From assembly GCA_002774415.1 (NCBI GenBank), contig PEYL01000052.1:1-5562 (forward strand): a DNA stretch of 5,562 nucleotides, in the 5' to 3' direction. The DNA comes from Candidatus Portnoybacteria bacterium CG08_land_8_20_14_0_20_40_83. GTDB lineage: Bacteria; Patescibacteriota; Minisyncoccia; Portnoybacterales; GWB1-42-6. Position 1 is the stretch's first letter, and every line of letters begins with the position of its first letter. Positions 1 to 4,133 of this stretch are shown in pieces. The notes under the pieces were generated by a model. It saw only the letters and a program-made list of their open reading frames with translations, was not told where the DNA came from and did no database searches. Both the position numbers and the translations under genes were made by a program.

Positions 1-6
1 CCTATG

Positions 7-79
7 CGTCCCCGGCAGGATTTGAACCTGCGACCCCCAGCTCCGCAAGCTGATGCTCTATCCACTGAGCTACGGGGAC
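7..79 (-). tRNA. tRNA-Arg, anticodon GCG
   Basis: Read on the minus strand, the sequence folds into a full cloverleaf. There is a 7-bp acceptor stem (GTCCCCG/CGGGGAC), a D stem GCTC/GAGC, an anticodon stem TCAGC/GCTGG with one T-G pair, and a T arm GCAGG-TTCAAAT-CCTGC. The anticodon loop TTGCGGA gives anticodon GCG, which reads CGC and by wobble CGU as arginine. The D loop carries A20, a known arginine identity element, and the discriminator base is G. The length is 73 nt and no CCA is encoded, so a CCA-adding enzyme is needed. Most bacteria read CGU/CGC/CGA with an ACG tRNA edited to inosine, so G at position 34 is less usual. No convincing promoter is visible just upstream. Confidence 0.96.
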
Positions 80-100
80 ATAATTTTAGTGCGGGGGTCC

Positions 101-287
101 GTTGAGCCTGCCTGTCGGCAGGCAGGCTATGGGTGCCACACTTCGCTCCGATTTGCATCGGAGCTTCCTCTTTCGCTAAAGCTGCAGAAGGACAAGACGA
201 GTGGCTTCCGACTTGCCCTCCGAAGCCTTGGCGGAGGAGGGAGCTCAAATGAAATTTGAGCGAAGGAGGGAGCTATGGGCGCTCAAC
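101..287. repeat. composite palindromic intergenic repeat
   Basis: This GC-richer block fills the gap between the tRNA and the next gene. It is bounded by the inverted heptamer GTTGAGC (101-107) and GCTCAAC (281-287). Inside are four hairpins: 106-114/119-127 (9 bp, loop TCGG), 145-152/157-164 (8 bp), 217-221/233-237 with an inner GCC/GGC, and 243-250/254-261 (8 bp, loop GAA). The last hairpin is flanked by an exact 11-bp direct repeat, AGGAGGGAGCT, at 235-245 and 264-274. GCTATGGG also occurs twice (126-133, 272-279). No transposase or convincing reading frame is present. It resembles the extragenic palindrome clusters seen in CPR genomes; whether it is one mobile unit or stacked repeats is unknown. 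Confidence 0.6.
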
Positions 288-291
288 ACCG

Positions 292-798
292 TTAGAATCT
301 GATATTTTTGGCAACGATGTCAATCAGTGATTGCTCTTGTTTCTGCTCGGGAATAAACTTTATTAAAGTGCCCCTGATGAGGGTCGGATTTTGTTCTTCC
401 AAAGGTATTTTTATTAATGGCATTAGCAATTTTTTGCTTTTAAGGCTTAATTCTTTTATCTGGGGGAGTTCGTAAAAAATCCAGAATGATTTAAGTTCAT
501 CATATGAATAAATTTTGGTATCAATTGTTATCCCTTTCCCGCTGATTTTAAAAGTGACAAGGCGGGGTTCTTTCAAGGCATAGATAAAAATTGTAAAAAC
601 CGCTAGAATTATCAATATTGCAAAAATAAAATTTTTCATCAAAAGAACAATAGTAAAAATAATCAAGGCAAAAATTCCCAAGACAATAAACCAACCAGGC
701 CCCTTTTCATATTTTTCAAATTCGGGCGCCTGCCATTGAATATCTATTAATTCAGGTTGTTCGCCTGTCTTTTTTTCTTCTTGATTTGTGTCGGGCAT
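292..798 (-). CDS. small membrane protein, two TM helices plus PH-like domain
   Basis: This is a 168-residue protein. Residues 1-35 are polar and acidic and contain Q-W-Q-A-P-E-F. Two adjacent hydrophobic helices follow at about 36-54 and 57-75, joined by a very short KN turn, so both ends should lie on the same side of the membrane. Residues 79-168 form a soluble beta-rich region (EPRLVTFKISGKGITID, later LKSKKLLMPLIKIPL) that resembles a bacterial PH-like domain. The layout matches a conserved but uncharacterised family I associate with CPR bacteria. No catalytic motif is visible and no function can be given. No Shine-Dalgarno sequence precedes the ATG; a promoter lies directly upstream, so translation is probably leaderless. 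No U-rich terminator follows, only the palindromic block. Confidence 0.9.
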   Translation of the reverse strand: MPDTNQEEKKTGEQPELIDIQWQAPEFEKYEKGPGWFIVLGIFALIIFTIVLLMKNFIFAILIILAVFTIFIYALKEPRLVTFKISGKGITIDTKIYSYDELKSFWIFYELPQIKELSLKSKKLLMPLIKIPLEEQNPTLIRGTLIKFIPEQKQEQSLIDIVAKNIRF

Positions 799-804
799 AA
801 TTTT

Positions 805-833
805 AGATTAGCATAATAAATTCGCAAATTCAA
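805..833 (-). promoter_or_regulatory. extended -10 promoter of the membrane protein gene
   Basis: On the minus strand there is a -35 TTGAAT (833-828), a 17-bp spacer, and a -10 TAATCT (810-805) preceded by TGC, giving an extended -10 element. Only six bases separate the -10 from the ATG at 798, so transcription should begin at or within a base or two of the start codon. Confidence 0.6.
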
Positions 834-900
834 GTTTACCCCAACACCTAAAAATAATAAAATTTTGCAGAATTTTTAGATTTCGCATTAGGTGTGGTGG
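834..900. repeat. palindromic repeat with GTTTACCCC-ACACC end
   Basis: Arms 839-851 and 888-900 form an imperfect inverted repeat (11 of 13 positions). A second inner pair, CTAAAAAT (848-855) and ATTTTTAG (873-880), can also form. The left end GTTTACCCCAACACC (834-848) is nearly identical to 3225-3239, the left end of another inverted repeat, so the two probably belong to one repeat family. The element lies just upstream of the promoter at 805-833. Confidence 0.6.
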
Positions 901-903
901 CTT

Positions 904-1041
904 GACCCCGTACATACAACTTCGACTGTCGCCCGAAGGCGACAATTCAAGTAGGCCATTCTATTATTTGATAATGCTAGAAAGTCGTTCTCTGCTTCAG
1001 TTTAACGTCTTAATTGCTATGCCGAAGTTGATATACGGGGT
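904..1041. other. long-range inverted repeat enclosing hairpins
   Basis: The outer arms 906-924 and 1023-1040 pair as CCCCGTA plus CAACTTCG, 15 bp in two blocks around a 4x3 internal loop. Inside are a perfect 7-bp hairpin with a CGAA loop (927-933/938-944) and a 5-bp ATTAT/ATAAT hairpin (964-976). It could be an extragenic repeat or a structured RNA, but no promoter or terminator of its own is evident. The right arm abuts the -35 box of the serine tRNA promoter. No reading frame was found here. Confidence 0.5.
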
Positions 1042-1070
1042 TTGACTTTAAACAGTTTTTAATTTAAAAT
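1042..1070 (+). promoter_or_regulatory. promoter of the serine tRNA pair
   Basis: A -35 box TTGACT (1042-1047), a 17-bp spacer and a -10 box TAAAAT (1065-1070) form a near-consensus sigma-70-type promoter. The expected start, around 1077, leaves a short leader of about 10 nt before the first tRNA. Confidence 0.7.
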
Positions 1071-1087
1071 TCAAGCGATATCGATAT

Positions 1088-1174
1088 GGAAGGGTGGCTG
1101 AGCGGCCGAAAGCAGCACACTGCTAATGTGTTGAGCTCGAAAGGGCTCCGTGGGTTCGAATCCCACCCCTTCCG
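1088..1174 (+). tRNA. tRNA-Ser, anticodon GCT
   Basis: This is an 87-nt class II tRNA. It has acceptor stem GGAAGGG/CCCTTCC, anticodon stem GCACA/TGTGT with loop CTGCTAA, a long variable arm (GAGC...GGCTC type) and T arm GTGGG-TTCGAAT-CCCAC. Anticodon GCT at 1122-1124 reads AGC and AGU. The discriminator base is G and no CCA is encoded. It is the first gene of a tandem serine tRNA pair transcribed from the promoter just upstream. Confidence 0.97.
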
Positions 1175-1188
1175 CTTTGCAGGGAGTG

Positions 1189-1275
1189 GGAGGCGTGCTT
1201 GAGCGGACGAAAAGGGCGGTCTTGAAAACCGTTATGCCAGCAATGGCATCAGAGGTTCGAATCCTCTCGCCTCCG
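1189..1275 (+). tRNA. tRNA-Ser, anticodon TGA
   Basis: This is an 87-nt class II tRNA. It has acceptor stem GGAGGCG/CGCCTCC, anticodon stem GCGGT/ACCGT with loop CTTGAAA, a long variable arm built on TGCCA-GCAA-TGGCA, and T arm AGAGG-TTCGAAT-CCTCT. Anticodon TGA at 1223-1225 reads UCA and, by wobble, other UCN codons. The discriminator base is G and no CCA is encoded. It starts 14 nt after the tRNA-Ser(GCT), so the two are presumably processed from one transcript that ends at the hairpins downstream. Confidence 0.97.
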
Positions 1276-1355
1276 CATATTTGTGTTTAGAACATTAATA
1301 AACGTTATAATACCGATTAACAAATTTAGTTATTTAAAGTTTTATTTTTTGTCTC

Positions 1356-1406
1356 GTGAGCCTGCCCCATTAGATAACTTCGCATCTAACGGGGTGAAAA
1401 TCTCAC
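1356..1406. repeat. palindromic intergenic hairpin
   Basis: Arms 1365-1375 (CCCCATTAGAT) and 1384-1394 (ATCTAACGGGG) pair over 11 positions with one A-C mismatch, around the loop AACTTCGC. An outer GTGAG (1356-1360)/CTCAC (1402-1406) pair can close it. It shares the 9-mer GAGCCTGCC with the repeat at 101-287, which suggests a dispersed extragenic repeat. No gene lies between 1276 and 1490. Confidence 0.55.
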
Positions 1407-1426
1407 TTCCACCGCTTACGGAAAAT

Positions 1427-1450
1427 AAAAACGGGGTTGCGCCCGTTTTT
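1427..1450. terminator. bidirectional intrinsic terminator
   Basis: A perfect 9-bp stem AAAAACGGG/CCCGTTTTT with loop GTTGCG carries A and U tracts on both sides, so it can work in both directions. It lies between the convergent serine tRNA pair (plus) and the LAGLIDADG-like gene (minus) and probably ends both transcripts. Confidence 0.8.
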
Positions 1451-1490
1451 AATATTGATTAAGGTTTGGATGAGCAGAACTTCCAAATTT

Positions 1491-2099
1491 TCAAATGATT
1501 TTTGCCAGCTGTTCATATATTTCCATAATTTTTAGCAGAAGATCAATACTGTAGTAGCGAACCGTGCAAGTCCCAAAGTAATTTCGATTGATAATAGTTT
1601 GTCTCGGTTTTTTTATGTTAGGTTTATAAAATTGCGCAATTGGGACATCCAATAATTTGCTCCAAAACTCCATAATTTTATTTTTGTCGTGCGTTGTATA
1701 AAGTTGTAGATGAATGCGAATTTTCGATTCCTTGATAGGAAAAGTGATTCTTAGTAAGTTTAAAAAAGTTTTTACCAATTTCGAATCACTATTTGAAAAT
1801 GCCACAAAATTGTTTGCAGGGTATTTTGCGCCGCTAGACCAATAAAGAAGAGCCAATAAAATTTTTGCGGATGTTTTATTTAATTTATAATTGCCGACAA
1901 TGATTTTAGCAAACTTTTTCCTTTTGTCTCTTCCTAAGGCAGCAATTTTAAAAATTCGAGGAACGCTTTTGTTCTTTAAAACTTTCGGCCGTATCTGTAA
2001 TTGGGGGATAGGATGTCTTGGCCGCAAAGATTTTTTCCGCTTCCGATGCCTTGTTATCTTTTTAAGTTTTTCGCTGATTTCGTTTATATTGAAAATCAT
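1491..2099 (-). CDS. LAGLIDADG-like domain protein
   Basis: From the ATG at 2099 the product is 202 residues. The N-terminal third is very basic (HRKRKKSLRPRH). The C-terminal part carries a degenerate LAGLIDADG-type helix (ILLALLYWSSGAKY, roughly residues 80-93), then FSNSDSKLVKTFLNLLR, HLQLYTTHDKNKIMEFWSKL, and a GTCTVRYYSIDLL segment near the end. This pattern matches a family of LAGLIDADG-like proteins abundant in CPR genomes. The acidic catalytic residue of true homing endonucleases is not obvious (the LYWSSG core lacks it), so nuclease activity is doubtful and a nucleic-acid-binding role is more likely. A start at 2222 is also open, but it would overlap comF and run through its terminator. 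A perfect extended -10 immediately before 2099 supports the shorter start. Confidence 0.85.
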   Translation of the reverse strand: MIFNINEISEKLKKITRHRKRKKSLRPRHPIPQLQIRPKVLKNKSVPRIFKIAALGRDKRKKFAKIIVGNYKLNKTSAKILLALLYWSSGAKYPANNFVAFSNSDSKLVKTFLNLLRITFPIKESKIRIHLQLYTTHDKNKIMEFWSKLLDVPIAQFYKPNIKKPRQTIINRNYFGTCTVRYYSIDLLLKIMEIYEQLAKII

Positions 2100-2105
2100 A
2101 TGTTT

Positions 2106-2114
2106 ATTATAGCA
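2106..2114 (-). promoter_or_regulatory. extended -10 promoter, probably leaderless
   Basis: On the minus strand TGC is followed by a perfect TATAAT (2111-2106), six bases before the ATG at 2099. No good -35 box is seen at the right distance, as is common when an extended -10 is present. The spacing to the start codon is the same as for the promoter at 805-833, so the mRNA should begin at the start codon. Confidence 0.65.
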
Positions 2115-2124
2115 TGGCTGCAAG

Positions 2125-2156
2125 AAAAACAAAAATAAACAGTTTATAAACTGTTT
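2125..2156 (-). terminator. intrinsic terminator of comF
   Basis: On the minus strand a perfect palindrome at 2156-2137 (AAACAGTT-TATA-AACTGTTT) is followed by A, TTTTT, G, TTTTT. It begins at the last base of the comF stop codon and sits between comF and the next gene's promoter. The stem is AT-rich, so it may be only moderately efficient. Confidence 0.65.
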
Positions 2157-2890
2157 TAGCCCCTTGCCAGCGCCAAACCCCATATTTCTTTGGGCTTCAA
2201 AGGTTTTAAAGCAGCTGCACAATTTTCAAAAGTTGCAGCAGTTGTGCAAATATCATCTACCAAAATGACGGATTTATTTCTTAAAGGATTTTCGTTTTGA
2301 CCTTTTATCTTAAAAGCCCCGGACACATTTTTTATCCGTTGCATTTGGTCTTTAATTTCCATTTGCGGAGATGTATTTTTGGCGCGAAATAATAAGTTAT
2401 TTATGATTGGGATTTTAAAATATTTATTTAACTTGAGGGCAAGCAATTCTGATTGATTAAAACCTCTCCAAGATAAGCGCCGTTTATGTAAAGGAACGGG
2501 AATTAATATAAATTTATTATTAGTTTGTAAGTTTATGGGTTTGTGATTTAGCGAATTAAAAAATTTATTTATCTCTAAAAATTTTATTAAAATTTCAGCA
2601 AGAGGATTTGATAATTCTTTAATGAAACGATATTTAAATTCATAGATCATTTGCCGAACGAGCATATTATTCCAATCGCTAGCAATTAGAAGGCCGGTCA
2701 ATTTAGAACTGGTTTTTGTTTTGCAAGCGATGCAAGTTTTACCATTTGGGCTGCGTTTGCCGCAGATATAGCAACAGACGCCTTTTTTGAGAGGAATTTT
2801 GGCAAAACAGGCAGGGCAAACATAAAATCCTTCGCGGTTGCAGGAGAGGCAAAATTTAGGGAAAATAATATCAAAAATAGTGCTTAGCAT
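2156..2890 (-). CDS. comF: ComF family phosphoribosyltransferase-like protein
   Basis: This 244-residue protein has the normal length and layout of the ComF/GntX family. The N-terminus carries paired zinc-ribbon cysteines: C14, C17, C25, C28, then C39/C40, C43, C53, C56. The phosphoribosyltransferase domain includes PVPLHKRRLSWRGFNQSELL (131-150) and the PRPP-binding loop VILVDDICTTAAT (208-220), and ends in the typical ALARG. The usual glycine of the TTGAT loop is alanine here. ComF proteins are linked to DNA uptake in naturally competent bacteria, and their enzymatic substrate is unresolved. The ATG at 2890 gives the expected MLSTIFDIIFPKFC beginning. There is no Shine-Dalgarno sequence. 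An HTH gene lies 117 bp upstream on the same strand and could be co-transcribed. Confidence 0.93.
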   Translation of the reverse strand: MLSTIFDIIFPKFCLSCNREGFYVCPACFAKIPLKKGVCCYICGKRSPNGKTCIACKTKTSSKLTGLLIASDWNNMLVRQMIYEFKYRFIKELSNPLAEILIKFLEINKFFNSLNHKPINLQTNNKFILIPVPLHKRRLSWRGFNQSELLALKLNKYFKIPIINNLLFRAKNTSPQMEIKDQMQRIKNVSGAFKIKGQNENPLRNKSVILVDDICTTAATFENCAAALKPLKPKEIWGLALARG

Positions 2891-2905
2891 TACGATGTTT
2901 CACGA

Positions 2906-2993
2906 TGTCAATAATAATTATCCGATACGAGATTTTTGGTTTATTTAAGCCAATTAAATAGATATCGGAAATTTTTTTCCACATACATCCACA
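2906..2993 (-). promoter_or_regulatory. comF upstream region: -35-like box, inverted motif, DnaA-box-like sites
   Basis: A perfect TTGACA lies at 2911-2906 on the minus strand, but no good -10 follows at 16-18 bp, so the promoter is uncertain. TCCGATA (2921-2927) and TATCGGA (2963-2969) form an inverted pair; the same motif occurs as a tight palindrome at 3933-3944. TTTTCCACA (2975-2983) matches the DnaA box TTATCCACA at 8 of 9 positions and ACATCCACA (2985-2993) at 7 of 9. They sit in tandem 10 bp apart. Confidence 0.4.
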
Positions 2994-3007
2994 GCGTCTA
3001 TTGCGTT

Positions 3008-3217
3008 TCAAAAAACATCAATTTTCCGCTTAGCTTGTTTGGCTTTACTGAGATCTAATTGCCTAAAAAATAATTCTATTTGATCTAATCTATATAGGCG
3101 ATATTTGTTCAGGGGGTGGCGATAAGGCTTAAGTTTGCCGGCTTTATCCCAATTTCGCAATGTCAGGGGGGTTACATGGAGTAACTTAGCAGCTTTTTTT
3201 ATTGTGATATAAGTCAT
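3008..3217 (-). CDS. small MerR/excisionase-like HTH protein
   Basis: This 69-residue protein consists almost entirely of a MerR-type winged helix-turn-helix. ITIKKAAKLLHVTPLTLRNW (4-23) forms the HTH, and the wing is RHPLNKYRLYRLDQIELFF (33-51). A short basic tail follows (KAKQAKRKIDVF). It lacks the dimerisation coiled coil and effector domain of full MerR regulators, so it is closer to excisionase-like or stand-alone DNA-binding proteins. Its position between comF and the DnaA-box-rich region fits a role in local transcription or replication control, but no target is shown. No Shine-Dalgarno sequence precedes the ATG. Its upstream region is occupied by the inverted repeat at 3225-3304. Confidence 0.85.
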   Translation of the reverse strand: MTYITIKKAAKLLHVTPLTLRNWDKAGKLKPYRHPLNKYRLYRLDQIELFFRQLDLSKAKQAKRKIDVF

Positions 3218-3224
3218 AATTATC

Positions 3225-3304
3225 GTTTACCCCCACACCATAACGAGGACAGAGCACTAAAGGCACTAAAATTGGCGAAGCCAGTTCTCGTTTGGTGTAG
3301 GGGT
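3225..3304. repeat. long inverted repeat upstream of the HTH gene
   Basis: Arms 3229-3247 (ACCCCCACACCATAACGAG) and 3287-3304 pair with one mismatch and one bulged base. The 39-nt interior contains a direct repeat GCACTAAA (3255-3262, 3264-3271) and a small TGGC-GAA-GCCA hairpin. The left end matches the repeat at 834-848 at 14 of 15 positions. It may be a dispersed repeat, or an operator or regulatory RNA structure for the adjacent minus-strand gene. Confidence 0.6.
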
Positions 3305-3389
3305 TTATTAAAGTTTTTTAGAGAATTTATCATAGTTTATTTATCATTTATTTAATAATAACTTTTATAATTCACATTTGCAAGATTTA

Positions 3390-3398
3390 TTATCCACA
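3390..3398 (+). promoter_or_regulatory. DnaA box 1 (perfect)
   Basis: Exact TTATCCACA, followed directly by ATTGT, so that ACAATTGT (3396-3403) is also a palindrome. It lies left of the cloverleaf-like repeat. Confidence 0.65.
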
Positions 3399-3527
3399 AT
3401 TGTAAAAAATATTAAGTAAAGCTTAAATATCTTTCATTTTTTTGATAATTCTAAAAAGCTTCAAGAAAAAGACGAAAACAAAAAATTTCAATATACTTTG
3501 AATTACGAAATAGTCAAAATTTTATTC

Positions 3528-3602
3528 CCTGAGCAAGGTGCGAAGCACCGCGTCGAAGGGTCTAAAATAGCCTTCGACTCCGGCCGACGGCCTTCGCTCA
3601 GG
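3528..3602. repeat. cloverleaf-like palindromic repeat
   Basis: An outer stem CCTGAGC (3528-3534)/GCTCAGG (3596-3602) encloses three hairpins: GGTGC-GAA-GCACC (3537-3549), GTCGAAGG/CCTTCGAC (3552-3559/3571-3578) and GGCC-GAC-GGCC (3582-3592). It is a GC-rich island inside strongly AT-rich DNA. Similar CCTGAGC/CCTTCGAC palindromes are familiar as dispersed extragenic repeats in several bacterial groups. It interrupts the candidate origin. Confidence 0.7.
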
Positions 3603-3738
3603 CAATAAATGGTTTATTTAAACGAAAGAATTTTACATCACGCGTAACTAATCCAATTTGGCATTTCTGGTTTTTGAAAAAAATGTCAATAACATCAGTT
3701 GTCTTCATGTATTTTAGCCGATTTTTAGGCATCTGTCG

Positions 3739-3786
3739 GTATCAAAAATGATAAATTTTAATGACTGTGGATAACTTTTTTGATAC
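3739..3786. repeat. perfect 10-bp inverted repeat around DnaA box 2
   Basis: GTATCAAAAA (3739-3748) and TTTTTGATAC (3777-3786) are exact inverted copies separated by 28 bp that hold the minus-oriented DnaA box at 3766-3774. It could act as a protein-binding pair or form a cruciform in the candidate origin. Confidence 0.6.
3766..3774 (-). promoter_or_regulatory. DnaA box 2 (perfect)
   Basis: TGTGGATAA on the plus strand is TTATCCACA on the minus strand. With one extra matching base it forms a 10-bp inverted pair (3765-3774) with box 3 (3812-3821) across an AT-rich spacer. Confidence 0.65.
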
Positions 3787-3811
3787 TATTTTATCTAATT
3801 TTTTAAAAAAA

Positions 3812-3820
3812 TTATCCACA
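3812..3820 (+). promoter_or_regulatory. DnaA box 3 (perfect)
   Basis: Exact TTATCCACA directly after an AT-only run (TTTTTTAAAAAAA type) and facing box 2. The AT-rich run between the two boxes is the best candidate for strand opening. Confidence 0.65.
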
Positions 3821-3932
3821 GGTGATTTTTTGCGAAGTATTTTTTAAAAAAAAGAGTTTAATTCAAAAATAAAAAATTGCCTTAAAACAAGGTTAAAAAA
3901 GTAAAACCATAATTTATCCAATATGATCCGTA

Positions 3933-3944
3933 TCCGATATCGGA
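3933..3944. promoter_or_regulatory. 12-bp palindrome TCCGATATCGGA, candidate operator
   Basis: This is a perfect palindrome about 19 bp upstream of the -35 box of the plus-strand promoter at 3963-3991. The same half-sites, TATCCGATA and GATATCGGA, recur upstream of comF at 2919-2927 and 2961-2969, which points to a shared regulator. The regulator is unknown; the nearby HTH protein is one candidate. Confidence 0.45.
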
Positions 3945-3962
3945 AAAGGCACTTGACGGTCG

Positions 3963-3991
3963 TTGAAGAAAAAAATCCATAATGTTAAAAT
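3963..3991 (+). promoter_or_regulatory. promoter of the candidate small RNA or leader
   Basis: A -35 TTGAAG (3963-3968), a 17-bp spacer and a -10 TAAAAT (3986-3991) preceded by TGT (extended -10) form a strong-looking promoter. The expected start is near 3998. No plausible coding start with a long frame follows before the hairpin at 4036. Confidence 0.6.
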
Positions 3992-3997
3992 ATACTT

Positions 3998-4121
3998 AGC
4001 ATATAGAAATAGATATTCTATGTTGCGAGAGGACAAAAAAGGGATAACTAATTTTAAGCAGAACATTAAAATGGTCAAAAGATAATGCGTGCTTTTAATT
4101 TTAGTTATCCCTTTTTCTTTT
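3998..4121 (+). ncRNA. candidate structured small RNA or attenuated leader
   Basis: From the predicted start, a first hairpin forms at 4001-4023 (8 pairs including one G-U, loop ATAGATA). A purine-rich linker follows (GCGAGAGGAC). A long rod comes next: a perfect 16-bp stem 4036-4051/4101-4116, then inner stems 4056-4060/4090-4094 and 4064-4068/4083-4087 with small internal loops and a 14-nt apical loop. The transcript would end in the U-rich right arm and the following CTTTT, giving about 120 nt. I do not recognise it as tmRNA, RNase P RNA or SRP RNA; a 6S-like rod is conceivable but unproven. It could instead be a leader controlling the gene at 4134. The opposite strand also ends in a T run, so termination may be bidirectional. 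Confidence 0.5.
4036..4120. terminator. terminator-like hairpin with A/U flanks
   Basis: The 16-bp perfect stem AAAAAGGGATAACTAA/TTAGTTATCCCTTTTT has a 49-nt partly paired interior. It ends in T5-C-TTT on the plus strand and T6 on the minus strand. The interior is larger than in classical terminators, but it can fold into stacked stems. It lies 17 nt before the ATG at 4134. Confidence 0.5.
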
Positions 4122-4126
4122 ATATA
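4121..4126 (+). promoter_or_regulatory. possible -10 box of the HTH-TM gene
   Basis: TATATA lies seven bases before the ATG at 4134, close to the six-base spacing of the two minus-strand leaderless promoters. No -35 box or TG extension supports it, so read-through from 3963-3991 is an alternative. Confidence 0.3.
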
Positions 4127-4133
4127 CCAAAAA

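Larger units (their letters stand above)
3390..3820. other. candidate replication origin (oriC)
   Basis: This AT-rich gene-free stretch contains three exact copies of the DnaA box TTATCCACA: 3390-3398 (plus), 3766-3774 (minus) and 3812-3820 (plus). Near-matches flank it at 2975-2983 and 4157-4165 (8 of 9 each). The two right boxes face each other across 37 bp of nearly pure AT, which could serve as the unwinding element. All protein genes to the left in the window (292-3217) run leftward and the gene to the right runs rightward, as expected for leading-strand genes around an origin. The plus strand just to the right is G-rich over C (19 G, 7 C in 4141-4200). No dnaA or dnaN is in the window. 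Apart from the named boxes and repeats, 3305-3527 and 3603-3738 show nothing further. Confidence 0.55.

Noticed and set aside
83..88. TAAAAT as -10 box for tRNA-Arg
   Set aside because: It lies only three bases before the mature tRNA 5' end, so transcription would start inside the tRNA.
53..259. Plus-strand open frame of 68 codons
   Set aside because: It starts inside the tRNA-Arg gene and runs through palindromic repeats; the translation resembles no protein family.
1891..2112. Plus-strand open frame of 73 codons
   Set aside because: Antisense to the LAGLIDADG-like gene; its hydrophobic composition is a by-product of the AT-rich complement.
2100..2222. N-terminal extension of the LAGLIDADG-like protein to a start at 2222
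   Set aside because: It would overlap the end of comF and its terminator, and the extra 41 residues look unlike the family; the ATG at 2099 has an extended -10 directly upstream.
3219..3224. GATAAT as -10 box for the HTH gene
   Set aside because: It ends one base before the ATG, so transcription would start downstream of the start codon, and no matching -35 is present.
3225..4121. CRISPR array or iteron array
   Set aside because: The repeats are inverted and unlike each other; no regularly spaced identical direct repeats were found.
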